Positions 1 to 7,927 of a stretch of DNA of 64,000 bases are shown here, piece by piece. Positions within the stretch are counted from its first letter, which is position 1, and each line of letters starts with the position of its first letter. This DNA comes from Maricurvus nonylphenolicus (GTDB taxonomy: Bacteria; Pseudomonadota; Gammaproteobacteria; Pseudomonadales; Cellvibrionaceae): assembly GCF_042854845.1 (NCBI RefSeq), contig NZ_AP031498.1:3968001-4032000 (forward strand), in the 5' to 3' direction. The notes below the pieces were generated by a model. The model was not told where the DNA came from and did no database searches. It saw nothing but the letters and a program-made list of their open reading frames with translations. Both the position numbers and the translations under genes were made by a program.

Positions 1-962
1 AGATCCTTAATACGCTCACGCATCTCTGCGACTTCATTCAACCACTGTTGATGCAACGCCGAATCGCCCAAAACGATATCAACCAATTGAGCACCGTGTG
101 ACGGTGGCATGGAATAAATACCACGAGCCACTTTTAAAATCTGGCTTTTCACATTGTCGGCATTGGTGGCATTACTGCCCATAAAACTGATGGCACCGGT
201 GCGCTCACGGTAAAGGCCAAAGTTCTTCGAGCAGGAACTGGCGACCAATAACTCAGGCACCTTTTCCGCCAACAGGCGCACACCATAAGCATCTTCCTCG
301 ACACTGTCACCAAAACCCTGGTAGGCCATATCGATAAACGGCGTAAAACCATTTTTGTTGGCAAGCTCCGCTACCTGTTGCCACTGACCTTGATCCAGAT
401 CCGTACCACAGGGGTTATGACAGCAACCATGCAACAACACCAGGTCACCCGCAGGCACCTTTTCCAGGCTTGCCATCATGGCATCAAAATTAACCGCCTG
501 AGTATCTGCATCGTAGTAAGGGTATTCCTTAAGCTGCAAACCGGCACTGCCCAGCAATGGCACATGGTTAGCCCAAGTGGGTGTACTTACCCAAATACTG
601 GCGCCGGGTTTGGCCAATTGAATCAGCTCGGCAGCCACCCTCAGCGCACCACAACCGCCGGGGGTTTGAACGGTATGCACACGACCATCCTGTTGAGCAG
701 TATGATCAGCACCGAAAATCAGGTTTTGCATCTGCTCATTAAATCCCGCGGGCCCGACAGGTGGCAGGTAGGCTTTCGAGGTTTCTTCAGTATGCAAACG
801 CTGCTGCGCCTTGCGTATAGCGCTGAGTACAGGAGTATTACCCTGCTCATCTTTATACACTCCCACCCCCAGATCCACTTTTAAAGGATTGGTATCCTGC
901 TGGTAGGCGGCAGATAAACCCAAAATAGGATCGGCGGGAAGTGCTTGCAGCTGCTCAAACAT
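1..962 (-). CDS. Aromatic amino acid aminotransferase (class I, PLP-dependent), C-terminus cut by window edge
   Basis: My own translation of the minus strand gives an open frame from ATG at 960-962 to the window edge with no stop, about 320 residues of the roughly 400 usual for the AspC/TyrB family. It opens with MFEQLQALPADPILGL, typical of this family, followed by a VDLGVGVYKDEQGNTPVL segment and the NPCGTDLD loop. The Schiff-base lysine sits in SSCSKNFGLYRERTG at about residue 246, the position it has in E. coli AspC. These enzymes transfer amino groups between aromatic amino acids or aspartate and 2-oxoglutarate in the cytoplasm. The gene diverges from an Lrp/AsnC regulator across a 71-bp gap, so that regulator may control it. 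The choice between aromatic and aspartate preference is inferred. Confidence 0.93.
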   Translation of the reverse strand, partial: MFEQLQALPADPILGLSAAYQQDTNPLKVDLGVGVYKDEQGNTPVLSAIRKAQQRLHTEETSKAYLPPVGPAGFNEQMQNLIFGADHTAQQDGRVHTVQTPGGCGALRVAAELIQLAKPGASIWVSTPTWANHVPLLGSAGLQLKEYPYYDADTQAVNFDAMMASLEKVPAGDLVLLHGCCHNPCGTDLDQGQWQQVAELANKNGFTPFIDMAYQGFGDSVEEDAYGVRLLAEKVPELLVASSCSKNFGLYRERTGAISFMGSNATNADNVKSQILKVARGIYSMPPSHGAQLVDIVLGDSALHQQWLNEVAEMRERIKD

Positions 963-1033
963 GGGGTATTACTCACAACAGATGGAAATCTCGGTTATTA
1001 TAAAGGATAACCGATATTGAAGAACGCCTCACC

Positions 1034-1504
1034 ATGACAATCTCCAACGAACTTGATGATTTTGATTTAAAAATCCTACGCGCTCTGCAGGAAAACGCTG
1101 ACTATTCCATGAATGAGCTCGGCGATATTGTCGGCCTGTCCCATACTCCCTGCTGGCGACGTATCAAACGCTTGGAAAGTGAAGGCTATATTCGCGGTAA
1201 AGTCACACTGCTCGATCCACACAAACTTAATCGAGGCGTTACCGTTCACGCCTACCTGACCATCAAAAGCCACGATGAAGAGTCCCTCAACGCCTTTGAA
1301 TCGGCGGTGATGGATATCAAGGAAATCGTTGAGTGCTATTCCACCACCGGCGACAAGGATTATATGTTGCGCATTGTGGTAAACAGTGTGAGTGATTATG
1401 AAGTGCTGCTAAAACAAACCCTGGTGCACTTACCTAATGTGGCGTCAGTAAACTCCACCTTCGCCCTAAAACAAGTTAAATACACAACCCAACTCCCGCT
1501 CTAG
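1034..1504 (+). CDS. Lrp/AsnC family transcriptional regulator
   Basis: A 156-residue protein of usual Lrp/AsnC length. An N-terminal winged helix-turn-helix (about residues 8-60) carries LDDFDLKILRALQENADYS and SHTPCWRRIKRLESEGYI. The C-terminal half is a RAM/ligand-binding domain, with VECYSTTGDKDYMLRIVV near residues 97-114. Such proteins bind amino acids and regulate amino-acid metabolism, often the neighbouring gene. Here it is transcribed divergently from the aromatic aminotransferase, so amino-acid-responsive control of that enzyme is a reasonable inference. A REP doublet follows 22 bp after its stop codon. Confidence 0.95.
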   Translation: MTISNELDDFDLKILRALQENADYSMNELGDIVGLSHTPCWRRIKRLESEGYIRGKVTLLDPHKLNRGVTVHAYLTIKSHDEESLNAFESAVMDIKEIVECYSTTGDKDYMLRIVVNSVSDYEVLLKQTLVHLPNVASVNSTFALKQVKYTTQLPL

Positions 1505-1526
1505 CACAATGTAAGAAGGGGAGCTA

Positions 1527-1617
1527 GGGGTCCGACCCTGCGGGTCGTACCCCGTATTTAAAATACTAAAGCCAGATTCTCGCAAGCAATGGGGTCTGAC
1601 CCGCAGGGTCAGACCCC
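1527..1617. repeat. REP doublet (REPIN-like), copy 1
   Basis: Two 27-nt palindromes in inverted orientation are separated by 37 nt. The left one (1527-1553) has arms GGGGTCCGACCC and GGGTCGTACCCC around loop TGC, with one stem mismatch. The right one (1591-1617) has perfect arms GGGGTCTGACCC and GGGTCAGACCCC around loop GCA, so it is the inverse of the left one. Total length (91 bp) and spacer length are identical to the copy at 8839-8929, and both spacers end in a TCGCAAG-N-AAT motif. It lies between convergent genes and its right arm supplies the stop codon of the shikimate-kinase-like gene. Inverted REP doublets are the mobile form moved by RAYT (Y1) transposases in other bacteria; no such transposase is in this window. 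Confidence 0.9.
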
Positions 1618-2115
1618 GGCTTGGGCGCTTCGTACGATTTCTGCCAGCAAACTGTTTTGATCGCGGCTATCGCAGTTAATGGTGATATCCGCGTATTTGT
1701 TGTACAGAGAAAGGCGCTCTTCAAACAACTCGTTAAAGCTTTGCTCTGGACGCTTGGCAATACCGCGGGTTTCGTAGTCATCAATACGGTTGCGCAATTC
1801 GTCCAGCGGTACGTCGAGAAATACCACCGGGCCGTACTGTTTCAGGTGCTGCATACCCTTTTCGCTATAGACGGCACTGCCACCGGTAGCGACGACAAAG
1901 CCGGGGAATTTATTATCCAGCAGGACTTTTTCTTCTACATCGCGCAACGCCTGATAGCCCTGCTCATCAAGGATATGCTGTAACGGACAACCGGCCTGCA
2001 ATTGAATCAGCAAGTCGGTATCCACAAAATTGAGTGCCAGTTTTTTAGCCAGTTGTATACCCAGGGTACTTTTACCAGCACCGGGCATTCCCACCAGGAT
2101 GATACTTTTCTGCAT
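1609..2115 (-). CDS. Shikimate kinase-like P-loop kinase
   Basis: A 168-residue protein of shikimate-kinase length. It has a Walker A loop (GMPGAGKST, residues 9-17), a DTD metal/substrate segment (FVDTDLL), and the LID-type arginine region RGIAKRPEQSFNELFEERLSLY. Shikimate kinase phosphorylates shikimate in chorismate synthesis. The normal GGG substrate loop reads ATGGSAVY here, and the gene is not beside aroB, so it could be a paralogue acting on another small alcohol. Its ATG overlaps the stop of the enoyl-CoA hydratase gene by one base (TAATG), implying translational coupling. The last codons and the TGA stop come from the REP palindrome at 1591-1617. Confidence 0.8.
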   Translation of the reverse strand: MQKSIILVGMPGAGKSTLGIQLAKKLALNFVDTDLLIQLQAGCPLQHILDEQGYQALRDVEEKVLLDNKFPGFVVATGGSAVYSEKGMQHLKQYGPVVFLDVPLDELRNRIDDYETRGIAKRPEQSFNELFEERLSLYNKYADITINCDSRDQNSLLAEIVRSAQAGV

Positions 2116-2942
2116 TACTTCTTCATTGCCTCCAACATGGCATTAACGGCTTTAAGGTGATCCGGATCGTTATGGCAGATGCCCTGGAAAACAGCACACA
2201 GGTCAAGGAAATCCGGTAGTTCCTGACGTTGAGCCATTTTCATCAGCCGCTTGGTTAAACGCAGTGCACCAGCAGGTTTGGCAGCAATTTCTTGCGCCAT
2301 CACCCGTGCTTTATCGAGCAGCTGATCTGGCTCAGTCACCTCAAGCACTATCCCCAATTGCTGTGCCTCTAAGGCATCAATCACACGGCCGGTAAAGGTC
2401 AACTCGGCGGCTTTTTGGTAACCAATTAAACGTTGTAAAAACCAGGCACCTCCATCGCCGGGGATAATACCTAAATTAACAAAGGTTTCACCAAATTTTG
2501 CCTTGTTCGAGGCTAGGCGAATATCACACATATTGGCCAGATCAAAGCCGGCGCCAATGGCTGGCCCATTCACTGCCGCAATCACCGGCACTTCGATCTT
2601 TGTCACCGCCAATGGCATACGCTGGATGCCCTGGCGATAGCGTTCGGCCTGTTCGGCAACATCACCGGCGAAAGCACCTGAGCGATCAGCCATTTCCTTA
2701 ACGTTACCACCGGCTGAAAAAGCCGATCCCTCTCCGGTGATAATCAGGACTGAAACATCACTATTGCGATTAACCCATTCAGCAGTATCGACAATATCAT
2801 CTACCAGCCCGGTACCGGTTAGGGCATTGCGTACATCGTGACGCTGGAAGGTCAGGGTAGCGACTCCCGCTTCCAGGCTCAGGGTGGCATCACGTAAGGA
2901 TGGAATCTCTGGATTGATATCTGTCATAGGGGTGTCGGACAT
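2115..2942 (-). CDS. Enoyl-CoA hydratase/isomerase (crotonase) family protein
   Basis: A 275-residue crotonase-fold protein, the usual length. The oxyanion-hole segments are visible: ITGEGSAFSAGGNVKEM near residues 69-85 and NGPAIGAGFDLANMCDIRLA near 125-144. GDGGAWFLQRLIG follows, and the C-terminal helices are typical of the family. Members hydrate or isomerise acyl-CoA esters in fatty-acid or aromatic degradation; the substrate cannot be told from sequence. ATG at 2942 was taken as the start; MTDINPEI at 2927 is a possible shorter start. It is followed without a gap by the shikimate-kinase-like gene. Confidence 0.93.
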   Translation of the reverse strand: MSDTPMTDINPEIPSLRDATLSLEAGVATLTFQRHDVRNALTGTGLVDDIVDTAEWVNRNSDVSVLIITGEGSAFSAGGNVKEMADRSGAFAGDVAEQAERYRQGIQRMPLAVTKIEVPVIAAVNGPAIGAGFDLANMCDIRLASNKAKFGETFVNLGIIPGDGGAWFLQRLIGYQKAAELTFTGRVIDALEAQQLGIVLEVTEPDQLLDKARVMAQEIAAKPAGALRLTKRLMKMAQRQELPDFLDLCAVFQGICHNDPDHLKAVNAMLEAMKK

Positions 2943-3074
2943 AGTGGCCTCGAATCATATCAATAACGGCAAAGGGCGAAAATTTTATCAGTCTGCAACA
3001 GAATAAGTATAGAATTTAGCAAAACGTCGTCACTGAATAACTACAGTCTCTGAATAAGAAATACCCATACACGG

Positions 3075-4610
3075 ATGGATACCCCAATTAATAGTACCTC
3101 TACACCCACTTCCAGCCTTTCCGTTATACGCCTTAAGACCTGGCAGGCTAATGGCCTGGCCACTCTCAGCGGTGCACTTATCCCCTTGGCGCTGGCGCCG
3201 TTTGATCTCTGGCCCCTGGCAATACTCGGGCCCGCCCTGCTGGTCTGGCTGCTGCAAGGATTATCTGGCAAGCAGGCCCTATGGCGCAGCTGGTGGAGTG
3301 GGGTTGGATTATTCGGTGTCGGTGCCTCCTGGGTGTGGGTCAGTATCCATGATTTTGGTTATGCCCCGATCTGGCTTGCCACGGTGTTAACCGCCCTGTT
3401 TGTCGCTGGCCTGGCGCAGGTATTCAGCCTACCCTTTTATGCCTATGGCCGCTGGTTTAACCAGCATCGGTGGAGCATCCCGCTGGCCTTTCCGGTTATC
3501 TGGGTACTGGGGGAATGGTTGCGTAGCTGGTTGTTAACGGGCTTTCCCTGGTTATTTATCGGCTACAGTCAACTGGATACGGTATTGGCGGGTTGGGCAC
3601 CTGTGACCGGCGTATTCGGTCTTAGCCTGGTTCTTAGCCTCAGCGCTGGCGCTGTGGTTTACAGCGCATTAAATCGTCGCTTCCTGTGGTTAGCTTTACC
3701 CCTATTGTTGTGGATAACAGGCGCGGCTCTGCAAACGCAAAGCTGGACCCAGCCGACAGGCCAGACAGTCTCAGTCGGAATAGTGCAGGCCAATATTCCG
3801 CAGGAAAAAAAGTGGCAACCGGATTTCCTACTGCCGACACTGGAGCGCTATACCGAATTGACCGAGCCTTTATGGCAGCAGGATTGGGTGATTTGGCCAG
3901 AAGCCGCGATCCCCATGACCTACCACCGCGCGCTGCCGTTTCTGGAAGATATGCACCGCCGCGCAGCTGAAACCAATACCGGATTAATCACCGGCATACT
4001 CTATGATGATCGCCAGGCCGCCAAGGTTTATAACAGTATCAACGGCTTGGGCACAGCAACCGGCCTGTATCACAAACGCCGCCTGGTTCCCTTTGGTGAA
4101 TATGTACCGTTAGAGGATTTACTGCGCGGTACCATTCAGTTTTTTAATTTACCGACATCCATTATCTACCCCGGCCCCGATCAACAACGCGGCCTACAGA
4201 TAGGTGCCAACCGTTTGGCCCCTGCCCTGTGTTATGAAGTGGTGTACCCGGATTTGGTCGCCAGTAGCGCGCACAATACTGAAGTCTTGTTAACCATCAG
4301 CAACGATGCCTGGTTTGGCCATTCACTGGGGCCCATCCAGCATATGCAAATGGCACGCATGCGAGCACTGGAAACCGGACGCTATATGATTCGCGGCACC
4401 AATAACGGTATCAGTGCCATTATTAATCCACAGGGTAAGGTTGAGGTAGAAACAGAACAGTTTGTGAAAACCACGCTGACGGGAAATGTGCAGCCCTATC
4501 GTGGTGCAACGCCGTTTATGAATTGGCAATCAACACCGGTGGTGTTGCTTTGTGGTCTACTCCTGGCATTGCTGGGCTATGTTAGCCGCAGAGAGAAGAC
4601 CACAAAGTAA
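3075..4610 (+). CDS. lnt: Apolipoprotein N-acyltransferase
   Basis: A 511-residue inner-membrane protein matching the length of E. coli Lnt. The N-terminal ~215 residues form several hydrophobic helices, followed by a periplasmic nitrilase (CN-hydrolase) domain from about residue 230 to 480 and a final membrane helix. The catalytic triad is visible as Glu276 (VIWPEAAIP), Lys334 (YHKRRLVPFGEYVP) and Cys386 (PALCYEVVYPD). The enzyme adds the third acyl chain to the N-terminal cysteine of lipoproteins; several predicted lipoproteins are encoded in this window. It stands alone, converging on the next gene across 19 bp. Confidence 0.97.
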   Translation: MDTPINSTSTPTSSLSVIRLKTWQANGLATLSGALIPLALAPFDLWPLAILGPALLVWLLQGLSGKQALWRSWWSGVGLFGVGASWVWVSIHDFGYAPIWLATVLTALFVAGLAQVFSLPFYAYGRWFNQHRWSIPLAFPVIWVLGEWLRSWLLTGFPWLFIGYSQLDTVLAGWAPVTGVFGLSLVLSLSAGAVVYSALNRRFLWLALPLLLWITGAALQTQSWTQPTGQTVSVGIVQANIPQEKKWQPDFLLPTLERYTELTEPLWQQDWVIWPEAAIPMTYHRALPFLEDMHRRAAETNTGLITGILYDDRQAAKVYNSINGLGTATGLYHKRRLVPFGEYVPLEDLLRGTIQFFNLPTSIIYPGPDQQRGLQIGANRLAPALCYEVVYPDLVASSAHNTEVLLTISNDAWFGHSLGPIQHMQMARMRALETGRYMIRGTNNGISAIINPQGKVEVETEQFVKTTLTGNVQPYRGATPFMNWQSTPVVLLCGLLLALLGYVSRREKTTK

Positions 4611-4612
4611 AT

Positions 4613-4629
4613 CCGATTAAGCGAATCGG
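4613..4629. terminator. Small hairpin filling the gap between convergent genes
   Basis: CCGATT and AATCGG form a 6-bp stem around AAGCG. The hairpin occupies almost the whole 19-bp space between the lnt stop and the converging small gene. There is no clear T run, so a bidirectional terminator is only a suggestion. Confidence 0.35.
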
Positions 4630-5016
4630 TTATGCCGCTATAGGCATCGCATCGCCCATAAACAGGACTTCACGAATGCTATCGGCTTCATCCAAATTGT
4701 TGAGCATGTTGAAGGTATAGCTACCAACTGCCAGACCATCCCATTGAATATTGAAGCGGCCAAACAGGCTGCCACTTTGGGCGGTATGAACATGGCGAAC
4801 AAATTGCGTTTTTTCATAGTTTAAACGCAAGCGCTTTACCAACTGATTGATAATCACCGCCGAGTTGCGGGCAATCACCGTCTCTTCGCTCATATCCGAT
4901 AAAAAGATATAAGTATCATCGTCATGGCGTAACGCCTGTACACCAATATCACAGGGGTTACCGTCACGATCCTTGACACTCAGTAGTTCCATATCGGGAA
5001 GCAGGTTCTGTTTCAT
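4630..5016 (-). CDS. Hypothetical protein, 128 aa
   Basis: No family recognised. It is a soluble, mixed alpha/beta-looking protein without a signal peptide or membrane segment. The frame also offers a GTG at 5022, but ATG at 5016 has an AGAGG ribosome site five bases upstream and is preferred. The next gene upstream on the same strand (5099-5509) is of similar size, and both contain an FNIQWDG / WRFQWAG element in the second half. They may be diverged paralogues or partners; this is inference from a short shared motif. Confidence 0.75.
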   Translation of the reverse strand: MKQNLLPDMELLSVKDRDGNPCDIGVQALRHDDDTYIFLSDMSEETVIARNSAVIINQLVKRLRLNYEKTQFVRHVHTAQSGSLFGRFNIQWDGLAVGSYTFNMLNNLDEADSIREVLFMGDAMPIAA

Positions 5017-5098
5017 AGCCACCTCTTATCGTTTTTATTATTGTTATGTGAGCCCATAAGAACAGAGCTCACTACGAATCAAGTTGTATCATCAGAGA

Positions 5099-5509
5099 TT
5101 ATGCGACAGCAGCACGCTCTGCGGTAAAGCGGTGAAAACGTATCTCGTCCTGGTTCAAATGCGCCCATACCAAACCCTTGCGGGCTTTTTCAGACAGCAC
5201 TTCGCAATGGCCTTTTAATGGCGTATTGCCAGCCCACTGAAAGCGCCAGCGTAACCAGCGGTCATCATCACCACTGTTGACTTGCAAAAAGTCCAGTTGC
5301 TCGGGAGTCGCGCTCAATTTTTCACGCAATTGAAAGGCAAAGTGCTCGGCATTTTTTCCAATCAGAGCGGCAGGTGCACCTTCCGCGGCCTGAAGAATGA
5401 CAACGAAACGCTGGCCCAGGTTCAGGCAACAGACATCAACATCAACTAAACGCCCAAGACGGTTTTGTAAACGTACGGACTCAAAGTCCAAAGAATGAAG
5501 GTCGATCAT
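5099..5509 (-). CDS. Hypothetical protein, 136 aa
   Basis: No recognised domain. It begins MIDLHSLDFESVRLQNRLG and is rich in aromatic residues near the middle (DDDRWLRWRFQWAG). It has no signal peptide or membrane helix, so it is probably cytoplasmic. There is no good Shine-Dalgarno sequence before the ATG. It lies 82 bp upstream of a similar-sized co-oriented gene with which it may share ancestry and transcription. Confidence 0.7.
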   Translation of the reverse strand: MIDLHSLDFESVRLQNRLGRLVDVDVCCLNLGQRFVVILQAAEGAPAALIGKNAEHFAFQLREKLSATPEQLDFLQVNSGDDDRWLRWRFQWAGNTPLKGHCEVLSEKARKGLVWAHLNQDEIRFHRFTAERAAVA

Positions 5510-5902
5510 AGGGGGTATTACTGCTTTGTTATTCTTATTATTTATGGTTTTTGTTTAATTATTATTATCGTTCCCGCTTTTTTAAGTGCCTATTTTGGCG
5601 TGCGGGTGGCGTATATTACCACACGATTCTCCAGCGCCAAGGGTAAATATGACCAAATGATGACTTTGAGGTCAGTATTTTTGGGGGCTGTGGCGTGCTA
5701 CAGGACTTATTGACGCTATCTTAGCCGCCATTTAACCGCCGTTATGAGGCTTTACATGCCAAAATCTTCTGCAAGTCTTGTCTCACCCGCCCTCACGCCA
5801 GACAATAACCGACATGATCAGGGCAGTTCATTCTAGGCCCGCAGTGATCTTATAAAAATAACAACCAGGGCGCCCCACCGCCCAAGCATAGGATATGCAA
5901 CC
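5510..5902. other. 393-bp divergent intergenic region
   Basis: This gap separates the small unknown gene on the minus strand from the diheme cytochrome gene on the plus strand, so it should hold both promoters. The first 60 bases are strongly AT-rich. I could not assign a convincing promoter or operator. AGGA nine bases before the cytochrome ATG is its likely ribosome site. Confidence 0.5.
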
Positions 5903-7789
5903 ATGAAACACCTAAAGACCGCCTACCTGCTGCCGGCAGTGATGACACTGGCCAGCTGCACCTACGTATCCCAAGGCTTTTTAAACGATGAAGACCGCGG
6001 CGCCCTCACGGCTCCCGACGACTTCTTCGGTGACAAGGCCGAACAAATCGTCTACCTGGACCAAAACTGGGATGCCGCCGACAGCCTGTGGTTCTACAAC
6101 ACCACCCAGGGCTCAAACTTAATGCCTCTGGATATCTTCCTGCACCTCGAGCAGGCCGATAACCAGACAGCGTTTAGCGATGAGGCCAATATGCGCCGCT
6201 ATCGCTACCTGACCCAGGAGCGCTCATGGGATAACCCCCATGGCTTGCCTGTAGGTTTTGTAGCCAACAACTACCAGGAAAAAGACTACGTCGGTTTCAC
6301 CTGTGCCGCCTGTCATACCAGCCAGATCAATTATGATGGCTATGGCATCCGTGTTGATGGTGCCCCCGCTCTGGCAGATATGGAAGCCATGTTGCTGGAC
6401 CTGGAAAAAGCCCTGAAAACGACCCTGGATGACGATGCCAAATTCGAACGTCTGGCACTCAAGGTGGCCGGTACCGATATCAACGCCCAGGAAGCCTTCC
6501 GCGCTGAGCTGACCCAGGTATATAACGACCAGGTTAAATACAATTACACCAATGACCCCTTGCACGGTGACAAGGCCGTACGTTACGGCTATGCCCGTCT
6601 CGATGCCTTTGGCCGTATCTTTAACCGAGTACTGTCTCACCTGACCCCGCAAGATGATAACTTTAATCCGGCCAATGCCCCGGTAAGCTACCCCTTCCTG
6701 TGGGATACCCCACAAGCGGACTTTGTACAGTGGAACGGTGTCGGTAATAACGCCGGTATCGGCGGCCTGGGCCGCAATACCGGTGAAGTCATCGGTGTAT
6801 TTGCCACCTTCGACCTGGACAAGCGTGAAGGTGATGTCGGTTACCGCTCGTCAGCTAACGCACGCAACCTGGTGCGATTGGAGCGTCACCTGAAATCCCT
6901 GGAATCCCCGCTATGGCCTGAGGTATTACCCGCCATTGATACCGGCCTGGCCGCCAAGGGTAAAGAGGTGTTTGTGGAATACCGTTGCCATGAGTGCCAT
7001 GAAGGCATTGATCGCAGCGATCCCAACCGCCGCGTGATCTCACAATTCTCCAGCCTGGACCTGATCGGCACTGACCGCTTTATGGCGGAAAACGCCTTCA
7101 ACGACAAAGGTAAATCCGGTTACTTCGAAGGCAAGTATATTGATGTCCTGAATCACGATGCCGGCAAGTTTGGTGAAGAGACCATTGTCCTGCCCGCATT
7201 AAGTAAGGCAACCAAAGGGGTCATTATTGAGCCAAATCACGACAAATCACTGGTACGCCGCTGGGCAGAGAAGATTTACGATATTGCCGTATCCTTCTTC
7301 GACAACCCGATAAAGGAAACCCATCGTCACCTCGACTTCGAGATTGTCGATAACGGCTTTGAAGACCTGTTGGCTTACAAGGGCCGCCCGCTGAACGGTA
7401 TTTGGGCCACAGCCCCTTACCTGCATAACGGTTCCGTGCCTAACCTTTACGAGTTATTCCTGCCCGCCTGTAGTGAGGAGGAAGCTGCACAAGGCAAGGC
7501 CTGTCGCTCCAACACCTTTACGCTGGGCAACCGCGAATTTGACCCGATTAAAGTGGGCTTTAAGCAGCTGGACGTGAATGACTACCCTGAACTGTTTGTC
7601 TTCGACACCAGCCTGCCCAGCAACAGCAATGCTGGCCATGAATACGCCGTGGGCAAAACGCCGATGATCAAACTGGATGCTGATGGCAAGCCGGTGAAAG
7701 GCGCAGACGGTAAACCGGTTCTGGAGTGGCTACCACCGATTACCGACGACAAACGCTTGGCGTTGGTGGAATACCTGAAGACGCTGTAA
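5903..7789 (+). CDS. Diheme cytochrome c lipoprotein, RoxA/cytochrome c peroxidase-like
   Basis: A 628-residue exported protein. The N-terminus ends in a lipobox (LASC, Cys19), so it is probably a lipoprotein. Two haem c sites are visible: CAACH at 134-138 and CHECH at 362-366. The segments around the first haem (DYVGFTCAACHTSQI) and GYARLDAFGRIFNRVL resemble the RoxA/RoxB rubber-oxygenase branch of the diheme cytochrome c peroxidase/MauG superfamily, whose members are of similar length. The protein would act on the periplasmic face of a membrane, either oxidatively cleaving a polyisoprenoid-like substrate or reducing peroxide; the substrate is not determined. A terminator follows at 7820. 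Confidence 0.85.
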   Translation: MKHLKTAYLLPAVMTLASCTYVSQGFLNDEDRGALTAPDDFFGDKAEQIVYLDQNWDAADSLWFYNTTQGSNLMPLDIFLHLEQADNQTAFSDEANMRRYRYLTQERSWDNPHGLPVGFVANNYQEKDYVGFTCAACHTSQINYDGYGIRVDGAPALADMEAMLLDLEKALKTTLDDDAKFERLALKVAGTDINAQEAFRAELTQVYNDQVKYNYTNDPLHGDKAVRYGYARLDAFGRIFNRVLSHLTPQDDNFNPANAPVSYPFLWDTPQADFVQWNGVGNNAGIGGLGRNTGEVIGVFATFDLDKREGDVGYRSSANARNLVRLERHLKSLESPLWPEVLPAIDTGLAAKGKEVFVEYRCHECHEGIDRSDPNRRVISQFSSLDLIGTDRFMAENAFNDKGKSGYFEGKYIDVLNHDAGKFGEETIVLPALSKATKGVIIEPNHDKSLVRRWAEKIYDIAVSFFDNPIKETHRHLDFEIVDNGFEDLLAYKGRPLNGIWATAPYLHNGSVPNLYELFLPACSEEEAAQGKACRSNTFTLGNREFDPIKVGFKQLDVNDYPELFVFDTSLPSNSNAGHEYAVGKTPMIKLDADGKPVKGADGKPVLEWLPPITDDKRLALVEYLKTL

Positions 7790-7819
7790 AACAGTGCCTT
7801 AAAACCCAACAGATATCGA

Positions 7820-7842
7820 GGGGCCTGAATGGCCCCTTTTCT
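7820..7842 (+). terminator. Rho-independent terminator of the diheme cytochrome gene
   Basis: GGGGCC and GGCCCC form a 6-bp stem around TGAAT, followed by TTTTCTTT. It lies 30 bp after the cytochrome stop codon on the same strand. Confidence 0.85.
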
Positions 7843-7927
7843 TTATGTTAACGTTTCTTTTCTCTGGCTGAACATTTATAGCCACCATGAGGTCTACAAT
7901 TAGATAAACGTTAAAGGTCATCCGCTT

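Noticed and set aside
378..884. 168-residue open frame on the plus strand within the aminotransferase gene
   Set aside because: It lies antisense to a frame with a clear AspC/TyrB sequence and has no recognisable domain.
5495..5713. 72-residue hydrophobic open frame upstream of the cytochrome gene
   Set aside because: Its start lies inside the divergent gene and the sequence is a by-product of an AT-rich promoter region.
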